64,000 nucleotides of DNA from positions 992,001-1,056,000 of the forward strand of contig CP159918.1 in assembly GCA_040616305.1 (NCBI GenBank). Reading direction: 5' to 3'. The notes beneath the pieces are model-generated. The model ran no database searches. It saw nothing but the letters and a program-made list of their open reading frames with translations, and had not been told where the DNA came from. The translations under genes were made by a program, and so were the position numbers. Positions 1 to 7,844 of the stretch are shown piece by piece; within the stretch, counting starts at the first letter, position 1, and the number at the start of each line of letters is the position of its first letter. This DNA comes from UBA1876 sp003446665 (GTDB taxonomy: Bacteria; Synergistota; Synergistia; Synergistales; Thermovirgaceae).

Positions 1-1608
1 AGCACCATGGTAGAACCATACCTGTCGGAGCAATGGTTCGTCAAGACAGCCCCTCTTGCCAAAGAAGCGATAGAGGCGGTCAAGGAAAAACGAATCGAGA
101 TTATACCGGAACAGTGGGAGAATACCTACTTCCAATGGATGGAAAACATACGGGACTGGTGCATCTCGCGGCAGCTTTGGTGGGGCCACAGGATTCCTGC
201 GTGGACCTGTGAAAGATGTGGCTCCCTTACCGTTTCCGAACAGGATCCCGACCGCTGCGAAAAGTGCGGGAGTTTCGAGATAAGCCAGGAAGAAGACGTT
301 CTGGATACCTGGTTCAGCAGTGCCTTGTGGCCTTTTTCGACTCTCGGCTGGCCCGATGATACGGAGGATCTCAAGTATTATTACCCGACGGACCTTTTGA
401 CGACGGGATTCGACATCCTCTTTTTCTGGGTGGCCAGAATGATAATGATGGGTCTCAAGTTCATGAAAGATATCCCCTTCAGAACCGTTTACATACATGC
501 TTTGGTGCGTGACGAGGAAGGGCGCAAGATGAGTAAATCCAGGGGCAATGTCATCGACCCTCTGGAAATCATAGGAGAATACGGAGCAGATTCCCTCAGG
601 TTGACCCTTGCGGCACTGACGGTCCAGGGCAGGGATATATTTCTGAGTCGTGAGCGTATAGAGGCCTATCGGCATTTTCTCAACAAGCTCTGGAACGCCG
701 CCCGGTTCGCGGAGATGCATCTTTGCGACGGACAAAGGCCTGAAAAACCGGAAAAAGCCTTCCTTCGAGATCACGACAGATGGATATTGGCCAGGCGGGA
801 CAAGATAATCGACGAGGTCTCCAATTATCTTGATACCTATCATTACGGGGAGGCCGCACGAAGCCTTTACGAGTTCGTATGGGGCGAGTTTTGCGACTGG
901 TTTCTCGAAATGGCAAAACCGGCCTTGCGGAACGAGGAAGGGCCGACCCGCCGGGAAGCGGCACGATGGGTGCTTCAAGAGGTGCTAGGGGATGTTTTGA
1001 AGCTCCTTCATCCTTTTATCCCATTTGTTACGGAAGAGCTATGGCACCTTTTCCGGTTCGGGGAGGATTCCATAGAAAGGGAAAGCTGGCCTGTTGCAGA
1101 CTCCGGGTTCGAAGACGCTGAAGAAAGCCGAAAGATGTCAATATTTCAGGAAATTGTCAGAGGCTTCCGAAATCTCAGGGCCGAAGCGGGGTTTCCCCCC
1201 CAGAAAAAGCTGGAAACTTGCCATCTTGTCATCGACGAAGGCAACCTGCTCGCTGATTTAAAAGGCAATGCCGATCTCTTGTCGCTTTTGACAAACATCA
1301 GCAGCTTCAACTTCTCTTCTGCGGGAGGCCAAAGACCCTCACAGGCGCTGACGGCTGTTTTGCCATTCGGGGAGATATTTCTTCCCGTCGGGAACGTCCT
1401 GGACGTTGCAGCAGAGATAAGACGCTTGGAACAGGAGAAGGAAAAAACCGAAAAGGCCGTGGAAAAATCACGAACGAAGCTTGAAAACGAGAAGTTTTTG
1501 CAAAACGCCCCCGTCGAAGTGGTAGAAAAAGAAAAGCTCAGGCTCGAAGAGGGCATGGTAAAAATAAACAATATTGACCGTAACCTCGAAAGTCTGCGGC
1601 GCGGATGA
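1..1608 (+). CDS. valS: valine--tRNA ligase, 3' part
   Basis: Class Ia aminoacyl-tRNA synthetase that charges tRNA-Val in the cytoplasm. Only the 3' part is present: the frame is open to the first base, so the HIGH motif lies before the window and the Met codon at position 7 is internal. Counting from that Met, one sees a zinc knuckle (Cys68, Cys71, Cys84, Cys87), the KMSKS signature at residues 174-178 (RKMSKSRGN), the helical anticodon-binding domain, and a Glu/Lys-rich C-terminal coiled coil from about residue 475 to 525. The terminal coiled coil is characteristic of ValS and argues against IleS or LeuS. The stop lies 36 bases before folC; a valS-folC pair is common in Firmicutes-like genomes, so cotranscription is likely. 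Confidence 0.96.
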   Translation, partial: STMVEPYLSEQWFVKTAPLAKEAIEAVKEKRIEIIPEQWENTYFQWMENIRDWCISRQLWWGHRIPAWTCERCGSLTVSEQDPDRCEKCGSFEISQEEDVLDTWFSSALWPFSTLGWPDDTEDLKYYYPTDLLTTGFDILFFWVARMIMMGLKFMKDIPFRTVYIHALVRDEEGRKMSKSRGNVIDPLEIIGEYGADSLRLTLAALTVQGRDIFLSRERIEAYRHFLNKLWNAARFAEMHLCDGQRPEKPEKAFLRDHDRWILARRDKIIDEVSNYLDTYHYGEAARSLYEFVWGEFCDWFLEMAKPALRNEEGPTRREAARWVLQEVLGDVLKLLHPFIPFVTEELWHLFRFGEDSIERESWPVADSGFEDAEESRKMSIFQEIVRGFRNLRAEAGFPPQKKLETCHLVIDEGNLLADLKGNADLLSLLTNISSFNFSSAGGQRPSQALTAVLPFGEIFLPVGNVLDVAAEIRRLEQEKEKTEKAVEKSRTKLENEKFLQNAPVEVVEKEKLRLEEGMVKINNIDRNLESLRRG

Positions 1609-1644
1609 TCCGACGCCATCGGATGGAAACAGGAAAGTCGCTTA

Positions 1645-2964
1645 ATGGGAATTGTCCGGTGGACCACTAAAGATTTCGACGACGTTGAAAAAAGGATGTC
1701 GTGTATAGCATATCCTGTGATCCGACCCGGGCTTTCGAGGATCGCCCGGCTTTTGAAGTATTTGGGGCATCCCGAACGCTCTTTTCGGGCCATTCATGTG
1801 GTGGGTACCAACGGGAAAGGGTCGACGGCGGCTTCTGTCGAATCGGTACTGAGGGAAACCGGACTGAAAACGGCCCTGTATACAAGTCCTCATCTTGTTC
1901 ATTTTGGGGAGAGGCTTCGAATCGGTGGTGAAATCGTTTCGCCCGATAAATGGAACGAAGCCATTGATGTTGTGGAGTCGGTGCTTAGAAAAATTTGCGA
2001 AAAGCCGACTTTTTTCGAAGTATCCACTGCTGCGGCCTTTATGATCGTGGCCTCGGAAGAAGTGGACATGGCGGTCGTCGAAGCCGGACTTGGCGGGAGG
2101 CTGGACGCCACCAATATTCTTCGGAACGTGGCTGTTTCGGTGTTGACGAGCGTCGGTCTTGACCACATGGAATATCTCGGTGAAACACCAATGGCGGTGG
2201 CGGCGGAAAAGTTCTCCGTCCTGAGGCCGAATGGCAAAAGTTGTTTTGCAGGCGGAGACGTAAGGCTGGAAAGAGCATATCAAAACAGGTGTCTTTTCCT
2301 GAAAAACCAGGGAATAGTGACCTCCCGCTTCGCGAAGTGGAAAGTAAGGAAGGTGGACCTTTCTGGTACCATTTTCGACGCGTTTCTTTTTGGAGAATCG
2401 TTCAGAAACCTCAAAACGGGGCTTGTAGGCAGATATCAGGCTTTAAATGCAATGAACGCCATTGTTGCCCTTCGGCTTCTTTCTTCTGAAGGTGTAAACG
2501 TAACAAAAGAACAAATCCAAAAAGGCTTCAGGCGTGTCCGTTTGCCGGGCAGGTTCGATATCCGCTTATTGGAAGGCGGAACTGTGATACTCGACGGAGC
2601 TCATAATCCCCACGGCATTAATGCCCTCGTGGAGGCCGTTTCAGAACTGGTGCCGCGAGACGCTCTTTCCGTGGTCTTCGCGTCCATGAAAGACAAAGAT
2701 TACCGAAAATCTCTTTCTTTGCTTAAAAAACTGGAAGGAAAGCTTTTCCTGACTCAAGTTCCCGGAATGGATCGTTCGGCAACTACCGAGGAGCTGAAGG
2801 AAGCCGCAGTCCAAGCAGGGTGGGACGGCATCCGTACAATCGATACTCCGGGAAAGGCCCTGAAGGAAGCCTTGGAAGCTGGCGGAACCGTTCTTTGTTG
2901 CGGGAGTCTGTATTTGGTGGCGGAAATCCTTAAAAAAAACATCAGCGTGGGGGAATGCCTGTAA
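1645..2964 (+). CDS. folC: folylpolyglutamate synthase / dihydrofolate synthase
   Basis: Mur-ligase-family ATP-dependent enzyme that adds glutamate to folates (and, in bifunctional members, to dihydropteroate). The 439-residue length is normal for FolC. The P-loop is GTNGKGST at residues 54-61; a YTSPHLVHFGER segment near residue 74 and LDGAHNPHG near residue 315 are typical of the central and C-terminal Mur-ligase domains. The ATG has an AGGAAAG ribosome binding site about 8 bases upstream. The last 10 bases overlap pgeF, indicating translational coupling. Whether it also has dihydrofolate synthase activity cannot be read from the sequence. Confidence 0.95.
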   Translation: MGIVRWTTKDFDDVEKRMSCIAYPVIRPGLSRIARLLKYLGHPERSFRAIHVVGTNGKGSTAASVESVLRETGLKTALYTSPHLVHFGERLRIGGEIVSPDKWNEAIDVVESVLRKICEKPTFFEVSTAAAFMIVASEEVDMAVVEAGLGGRLDATNILRNVAVSVLTSVGLDHMEYLGETPMAVAAEKFSVLRPNGKSCFAGGDVRLERAYQNRCLFLKNQGIVTSRFAKWKVRKVDLSGTIFDAFLFGESFRNLKTGLVGRYQALNAMNAIVALRLLSSEGVNVTKEQIQKGFRRVRLPGRFDIRLLEGGTVILDGAHNPHGINALVEAVSELVPRDALSVVFASMKDKDYRKSLSLLKKLEGKLFLTQVPGMDRSATTEELKEAAVQAGWDGIRTIDTPGKALKEALEAGGTVLCCGSLYLVAEILKKNISVGECL

Positions 2965-3803
2965 TGTGGCCTGAGGATACCCCCTGGTCGCTCAAAAGGC
3001 GGAGTGGCCAGTGGCTGCTTGAATATATAAACGACGGCGAAACCTCGGTGGTGCTTTTCGGCAGGGGGTTTCTCACAGAGGTCGCTGAAGGTGACCCGGA
3101 GAAGCTAGGTGCCTCTTTTTTCGAAACTGGGAAATTTCCACCACTTGCAGCACCCAGGCAGGAGCACGGCAGAAACGTGATCACCGTGGATGAAAAATCC
3201 TGCCTCCCGGAAAGGCCCGAAGGCGACGCCCTTTTTTTGGACAGGCCGGGTTATTTCGGTAGTTTGCGCTTTGCGGACTGCTTTCCCATAGTCCTGTGCG
3301 GGCGCAACCCAAGACGCTGGGTATCCGTGGGACATTCAGGTTTTGTTGGGTCGGGAATGAATGTGGCATCGGCAATGGTTTCCACTGTGTCTGGCAATCT
3401 TGGCCCCGATGCGCTTGACGGTGCCTTGGCCTGGGTAGGCCCCGGCATATGCGGCAAGTGCTACGGAAGAAAAGCCGACGATCCCTGGACGATGTGGGGG
3501 ATGAAGGTTTTCCCCTCGGAATATGTTATCTTTAAAGAAAAAGAAGTGCATTTCGACCTTTCAGGAATCATAACCAGGCAGCTTGTAGAGTCCGGAGTTT
3601 GTGAATCTTCTGTTTTCGAGGTTCCATTCTGTACACTATGCAGAAAGGATATTTTTTATTCTTACAGGGGCAAAGACGAATACAGCAATTTCCTTTTGGC
3701 AAGGTTGCTCGTTCCAGGCCACAATTCGAGGTACTGGTGGGAAAATGATAATAGCGACAACAATGAAAACGCTAATTTGAGTAATTCATCTTCGGGAGTG
3801 TGA
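2955..3803 (+). CDS. pgeF: PgeF/YfiH-family laccase-domain protein (peptidoglycan editing factor type)
   Basis: DUF152/YfiH family. Members have been reported as polyphenol oxidases and purine nucleosidases, and the E. coli protein as a factor that removes misincorporated amino acids from cell-wall precursors. The metal/active-site pattern is present: RQEH near residue 68, FADCFP near residue 104, GHSGFVGSG near residue 124 and GPGICG near residue 161, that is the His, Cys, His set of the family. At 282 residues it is slightly longer than usual (about 240-260). The first ATG overlaps the end of folC; an in-frame ATG at 2964 is an alternative start. The C-terminal tail after about residue 262 is Asn/Ser-rich and looks disordered. 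Confidence 0.88.
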   Translation: MPVMWPEDTPWSLKRRSGQWLLEYINDGETSVVLFGRGFLTEVAEGDPEKLGASFFETGKFPPLAAPRQEHGRNVITVDEKSCLPERPEGDALFLDRPGYFGSLRFADCFPIVLCGRNPRRWVSVGHSGFVGSGMNVASAMVSTVSGNLGPDALDGALAWVGPGICGKCYGRKADDPWTMWGMKVFPSEYVIFKEKEVHFDLSGIITRQLVESGVCESSVFEVPFCTLCRKDIFYSYRGKDEYSNFLLARLLVPGHNSRYWWENDNSDNNENANLSNSSSGV

Positions 3804-3809
3804 TCTTCC

Positions 3810-4784
3810 ATGGGGCCTTTGCGGGTCGGCGTCATAGGAGTCGGTCACCTGGGCTACCATCATGCCAGGGTATATACGGAACTGCTGAATGCGGAAGTCG
3901 TGGGAGTCGTCGACATCAATGAAGAAAGGGCAGCATCAATAGGGGAGATGTTAGGCGTTCCCCACTATTCCGATTTGGAGAAATTTTTCAGGGCGGCCCG
4001 TCCTCATGCCGTAAGTGTAGTAGTGCCGACCGTCGACCATTACGAAGTTGCCAAGATGTCCCTTGAGGCAGGGTGCCATGTCCTGATAGAAAAACCTGTA
4101 ACTTCCACAGTGGAAGAGGCGGAAAGCCTTCTGAAACTTGCGGCGTCGAGAAATCTGGTTCTCCAGGTAGGGCATATCGAACGGTTCAACAGCGCAGTCC
4201 AGCATGTACGAAACATAGTAAAGAGCCCGCTTTTCCTCCAGTCCAGACGCATCGGCCCCTTCTCGTCACGAATTAATGACGTCGGCGTGGTGCTGGATTT
4301 GATGATCCACGATATCGATATCATACTTTCTTTGGTACCGTCGGAGATTACCTCCATAATGGCCATGGGACGTTCCATCAGATCCCCCCTTGAAGACGTG
4401 GCGACGGCCCAGATTTCATTTGAAAACGGGACACTGGCCCACATCCTCGTAAGCAGGGTTTCAGAGCGGCGATTACGCCAGCTTGAGATAATGGAGCCGG
4501 AAAGGTTCATATCCCTGAACTATGAAACCCAGGACGTGTCCATACATAGATGCATAAGGGAAAAGGGAAGCAGCCTGGTGGAGGTTATAGAACATCCCGT
4601 TTTTGCCAAAAGGGAACCACTCAAGCTTGAGTTACAGCATTTCGTTACCTGTGTCCGGGAGGGACGACAGCCTCTCGTGGGCATCATGGACGGGAAGAGG
4701 GCTTTGGAAGTGGCGATTTCGGTCCTGAAACAGATTCATACGCCGACAGGACGTGTTGAAGAAACAGAAGCCGCAGAAAGATAA
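3810..4784 (+). CDS. Gfo/Idh/MocA-family NAD(P)-dependent oxidoreductase, GnnA-like
   Basis: A 324-residue sugar dehydrogenase-type protein. The N-terminal Rossmann fold shows GVIGVGHLG at residues 7-15, the family EKP motif lies at 94-96 (LIEKPVTS), GHIERFN near residue 121, and an IHDID segment near 165 carries the catalytic-type Asp/His. The GHIERFN signature and compact length resemble GnnA-type UDP-GlcNAc 3-dehydrogenases, which feed 3-amino-sugars into lipid A in some diderms, but no GnnB transaminase or lpx gene lies nearby, so the substrate is not established. It follows pgeF by 6 bases and is the last gene of the valS-folC-pgeF run, ended by the terminator at 4868-4896. Confidence 0.8.
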   Translation: MGPLRVGVIGVGHLGYHHARVYTELLNAEVVGVVDINEERAASIGEMLGVPHYSDLEKFFRAARPHAVSVVVPTVDHYEVAKMSLEAGCHVLIEKPVTSTVEEAESLLKLAASRNLVLQVGHIERFNSAVQHVRNIVKSPLFLQSRRIGPFSSRINDVGVVLDLMIHDIDIILSLVPSEITSIMAMGRSIRSPLEDVATAQISFENGTLAHILVSRVSERRLRQLEIMEPERFISLNYETQDVSIHRCIREKGSSLVEVIEHPVFAKREPLKLELQHFVTCVREGRQPLVGIMDGKRALEVAISVLKQIHTPTGRVEETEAAER

Positions 4785-4867
4785 AGGTCTGGATTCCTGG
4801 GCAGGGCGCGCAGAACGTGCTGCTTCCCGCAAAATGTTTCATTCAGCAATCAAGTCGAAAAAACAAT

Positions 4868-4896
4868 AAAAAGGCGGCCTTCAAGGCCGCCTTTTT
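4868..4896 (+). terminator. intrinsic terminator after the valS-folC-pgeF-oxidoreductase run
   Basis: Perfect 13-bp stem (4868-4880 with 4884-4896) with a TCA loop. The core is GGCGGCC, flanked by an A-run on the left arm and TTTTT on the right arm. It lies 84 bases after the preceding stop and about 90 bases before the next gene. The A/T flanks make it usable in both directions. Confidence 0.93.
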
Positions 4897-4929
4897 ATTG
4901 AAACAGACCGTTTTCGAAAGCCTCGTTCC

Positions 4930-4938
4930 TGATACAAT
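4930..4938 (+). promoter_or_regulatory. candidate extended -10 promoter for the 4987 gene and the B12/mutase genes
   Basis: TGATACAAT, a TGn extended -10 followed by TACAAT, lies directly after the terminator and 48 bases before the next start codon. No convincing -35 hexamer is seen 16-18 bases upstream, so this rests on the -10 and the position alone. Confidence 0.4.
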
Positions 4939-4986
4939 ACTTGGCGGTGTATTTGGTGTGAAGTCTGTGATCACTGGAGGTCGGTC

Positions 4987-5199
4987 ATGCCGACGACGAA
5001 CATACAGGCCTTTATGGCCATAGGTTTTTTCTTGCTGGCCTTGCTCATATCAAGGGCCGTAGTAAGGATAGGAGAAGGCAAATGGCCCGGCGGGCCGGGA
5101 ACGATACTTTTATTACGAGTTCTTTTGGGTTTTGTCTTCGCCGGGGCGATATATTTTGCCTTTTACGCTTTCGCCGGGATAGATATTTTAAACAGATGA
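4987..5199 (+). CDS. small two-helix membrane protein of unknown function
   Basis: A 70-residue hydrophobic protein with two predicted transmembrane segments, about residues 8-26 and 40-65. They are joined by a short basic/Gly-Pro loop (residues 29-38, GEGKWPGGPG). The ATG has a GGAGG ribosome binding site at the usual distance, and the gene stands between a terminator with a candidate promoter and the B12-binding mutase subunit. I do not recognise a family. Its placement ahead of mcmA2 and meaB could be coincidental; no metal ligands or catalytic residues stand out. The ribosome binding site and its position in an otherwise gene-free gap argue that it is a real gene. Confidence 0.65.
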   Translation: MPTTNIQAFMAIGFFLLALLISRAVVRIGEGKWPGGPGTILLLRVLLGFVFAGAIYFAFYAFAGIDILNR

Positions 5200-5272
5200 T
5201 CGAAACCGGGTAATTCAAAAAACATCATCTTCTGGCGGACGTTAAGTCGAGGAACGGGAGGCAGGAAGGAAC

Positions 5273-5695
5273 ATGGAAAAGAGGAAGACGCGGGTTGTAG
5301 TGGCGAAGCCCGGGCTTGACGGACACGACCGGGGAGCGAAGGTGGTAGCCAGGGCGCTCAGGGACGCGGGGATGGAGGTTATTTACACGGGTTTGCGGCA
5401 GAGCCCCGAGAGCATTGTCGAGACGGCGATCCAGGAGGACGCCGACGCGATAGGCATCAGTATTCTGAGCGGTGCGCACGAGCATTATTTCAAGGCGATC
5501 ATCGATCTTCTGAGGGAAAAGGGAGCGGAAGACATTATAGTATTCGGTGGAGGAGTCATTCCTGAGGATGACATACCCAAGCTAAAGGCTATGGGAGCGG
5601 GGGCTATTTTTGGCCCGGGAACGCCGACTAAAGAATGCATACGATGGCTCGAAGAGGCGGTGGGCGCGAAAAGAAGCACAACAGGTAAAGCCTGA
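5273..5695 (+). CDS. mcmA2: methylmalonyl-CoA mutase-type B12-binding subunit (stand-alone C-terminal domain)
   Basis: Cobalamin-binding partner of a split acyl-CoA mutase. The 140 residues correspond to the C-terminal B12 domain only: the DGHDRG motif places the lower axial ligand at His18, followed by the Rossmann-type fold with GISILSGAH near residue 63 and GGGVIP near residue 92. The large substrate-binding subunit is not in this window. The next gene, meaB, encodes the mutase chaperone/GTPase, which supports a true acyl-CoA mutase role (methylmalonyl-CoA/succinyl-CoA or a relative) over a glutamate mutase or corrinoid methyltransferase role. The start has a GGAGGCAGGAAGG ribosome binding region. 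Confidence 0.88.
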   Translation: MEKRKTRVVVAKPGLDGHDRGAKVVARALRDAGMEVIYTGLRQSPESIVETAIQEDADAIGISILSGAHEHYFKAIIDLLREKGAEDIIVFGGGVIPEDDIPKLKAMGAGAIFGPGTPTKECIRWLEEAVGAKRSTTGKA

Positions 5696-5716
5696 AGGTA
5701 AGGGCGGATAAATATT

Positions 5717-6658
5717 ATGGAAAAACTCGTAGAAAAGGCATTAGAGGGCGACCCGAGGTCGATGGCGCGACTGATAAGCATGGTCGAAAGTGAATCTCCC
5801 TTCGCCGAGAACCTTATGAAGGCCGTTTATCCCTATTCCGGAAAGGCTCATATCATCGGCGTTACAGGAAGCCCCGGTTCGGGAAAGAGTACCCTTTTGG
5901 ACAAACTTATCGGGGAATTGAAGAAAAAAGGCAAGACCGTAGGAGTAATTGCCGTTGACCCGTCAAGTCCTTTCAGCGGTGGCGCGGTTCTCGGTGACAG
6001 GCTGAGGATGCAGGGACATTCCCTCGACAGGGATGTTTTTATACGCAGCATGGGTACGAGAGGATCCCTTGGAGGACTCAGCAGGGCAACCTATGAAGCT
6101 GCTCTTATACTGGATGCCTGCGGGAAGGATGTCGTTTTGATAGAGACGGTAGGCGTGGGGCAATCCGAAATCGACATCGTGAAAATAGCCGATACGGTCT
6201 GTCTTGTGCTGGTTCCGGGAATGGGTGACGACATCCAGGTTATGAAAGCGGGCATCATGGAGATCGCCGATATTTTCGTTGTGAACAAGTCTGACAAGGA
6301 AGGCGCCGAAAGAGTTGCCACGGAGGTTAACATGATGCTCGACCTCCTGCCTGATCGGACATGGAGACCCCCGGTCGTTTCGACTGTTGCGGAGCGTGGA
6401 GAGGGTATAGACGCCTTGTGCGGCAAGATAGAGGAACACCGCAATCATCTTAAGGAAACCGACGAAGGCCGCAAGCGTAAATACTACCGTCTGGAGGTCG
6501 AAGTGGAGGAAATCCTTTCCAGGGAAATCGCGCGCATAGTAGAGCGGGCCTGGGAAGAAGAGAGGACCACCGAACTTCTTGAGAAACTTGCCGACAGGAA
6601 GATCGACCCTTATACAGTTGCTGGATCACTTATAGACAGGGTCCTTGGTAGAGACTGA
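5717..6658 (+). CDS. meaB: methylmalonyl-CoA mutase-associated GTPase MeaB
   Basis: G3E-family P-loop GTPase that gates cofactor loading and protects the B12 mutase (ArgK/MeaB family). Visible are the Walker A GSPGSGKST at residues 51-59, the switch-region segment DPSSPFSGG near residue 82 with GDRLRM just after, ETVGVGQSE near residue 144 (G3-type Asp/Glu region), and the NKSD guanine specificity motif near residue 193. The length of 313 residues is usual. It lies 21 bases after the B12-binding subunit, so both are likely one transcript. The mutase large subunit must be elsewhere in the genome. Confidence 0.94.
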   Translation: MEKLVEKALEGDPRSMARLISMVESESPFAENLMKAVYPYSGKAHIIGVTGSPGSGKSTLLDKLIGELKKKGKTVGVIAVDPSSPFSGGAVLGDRLRMQGHSLDRDVFIRSMGTRGSLGGLSRATYEAALILDACGKDVVLIETVGVGQSEIDIVKIADTVCLVLVPGMGDDIQVMKAGIMEIADIFVVNKSDKEGAERVATEVNMMLDLLPDRTWRPPVVSTVAERGEGIDALCGKIEEHRNHLKETDEGRKRKYYRLEVEVEEILSREIARIVERAWEEERTTELLEKLADRKIDPYTVAGSLIDRVLGRD

Positions 6659-6716
6659 AAAAGGTCCCAGGTCGGTGTTTCCGGCAAAGGGCCAGGGGCG
6701 AGAAAGGGGATATGTC

Positions 6717-7820
6717 ATGCGTGTCGTGTTGGGATCGGATCATGCGGGATTTGAGCTCAAGGAAAAGGTAAAGGAAACCCTGACTTCGATGAAAGACATC
6801 GTAGTGTCGGACTACGGAACCGACAATGCGGAAACGCCTGTGGATTATCCGGACATCGCCCGTGAAGTTGCAATGACCGTCGCCGGCGGCAAGGCTGACA
6901 AGGGGCTCCTTTTTTGCGGGACAGGTATCGGTATGTCCATTGCGGCCAACAAGGTTCCCGGCGCTTATGCGGCGCATGTTTGCTGCGAGGAAACGGCCCG
7001 GCTGAGCAGGGCACACAATAATTCCAATATTCTGGCACTGGGCGGAAGGACTACAGACCACGAAAAAGCGCTTGAAATCGTTCGCATCTGGCTTGAAACA
7101 CCCTTCGAATGGGATCGCCATCTCAACAGGTTTCGCAAGATACAGTTATTCGAAGAGGAAACGGGGCGAGCGCTCGCCGGAAAGGATTCGACGGGACGAC
7201 TGGTAACGTTCGAACATCCGCTTATCAAGCATAAAATAGGTATGATTCGTGATGAAACCACTCCGGTCAAGGTTTTTCGCGAACTGGTCCAGGAAATTGC
7301 AGGTCTTATGGTATACGAAATCACCAGGGATCTTCCCCTTGAATCAGTCCGGGTCAAGACGCCGATAACAGAAGCCCAGGCGTGGTCTCTAGCCGGCAAG
7401 AAAATGGCCGTTATACCCATACTGCGCGCCGGGCTCGGAATGGTGGATGGCATCCTTCAGCTTATCCCAAACGCCAAAGTAGGGCACATAGGCCTTTACA
7501 GGGATCCCGAGACCCTTGAGCCTGTGGAGTATTATTGCAAGCTGCCGGGTGATATCGAGGAACGTGACATTTACATCGTTGATCCCATGCTCGCGACTGG
7601 AGGTTCGGCTGCGGCGGCGATCGACCTCGTAAAACGACGCGGAGGTCGCAGGATAGCCCTTGTTTCCCTGATAGCGGCTCCCGAGGGAGTAGAAAAAGTG
7701 CATTCCCGGCACCCCGAAGTGGACATTTTCGCTGCCGCCCTGGACAGCCATCTAAACGATCACGGCTATATAGTACCTGGTCTTGGTGATGCAGGAGACA
7801 GGCTCTTTGGCACCAAGTAG
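6717..7820 (+). CDS. rpiB-upp: fused ribose-5-phosphate isomerase B / uracil phosphoribosyltransferase
   Basis: One 367-residue frame carries two complete enzymes. Residues 1-147 are RpiB (ribulose-5-P/ribose-5-P isomerase): GSDHAG at 6-11, the catalytic Cys67 in FCGTGIGMSIAANK, and RTTDHE at 111-116. After a short linker (about 148-160), residues 161-367 are uracil phosphoribosyltransferase (uracil + PRPP to UMP): HPLIKHKIGMIRD at 167-179, PILRAGLGM near 234-242, and the PRPP loop VDPMLATGGS at 288-297. The start at 6717 is chosen because RpiB begins MRVVLGSDHAG and a GAAAGGGGA site precedes it; an upstream in-frame start at 6645 would overlap meaB. In Bacillus rpiB and upp are near neighbours flanking glyA, so the fusion joins genes already linked in other phyla. 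Confidence 0.92.
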   Translation: MRVVLGSDHAGFELKEKVKETLTSMKDIVVSDYGTDNAETPVDYPDIAREVAMTVAGGKADKGLLFCGTGIGMSIAANKVPGAYAAHVCCEETARLSRAHNNSNILALGGRTTDHEKALEIVRIWLETPFEWDRHLNRFRKIQLFEEETGRALAGKDSTGRLVTFEHPLIKHKIGMIRDETTPVKVFRELVQEIAGLMVYEITRDLPLESVRVKTPITEAQAWSLAGKKMAVIPILRAGLGMVDGILQLIPNAKVGHIGLYRDPETLEPVEYYCKLPGDIEERDIYIVDPMLATGGSAAAAIDLVKRRGGRRIALVSLIAAPEGVEKVHSRHPEVDIFAAALDSHLNDHGYIVPGLGDAGDRLFGTK

Positions 7821-7844
7821 CGCTTGAGAGTTGGGAGGACTAAG

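Noticed and set aside
1..1608. IleS or LeuS for the synthetase fragment
   Set aside because: The C-terminal coiled coil and KMSKSRGN context fit ValS; LeuS and IleS have different C-terminal parts.
6645..6716. Longer N terminus for the rpiB-upp gene
   Set aside because: It would overlap meaB and add residues before the conserved RpiB start; the ATG at 6717 has its own ribosome binding site.
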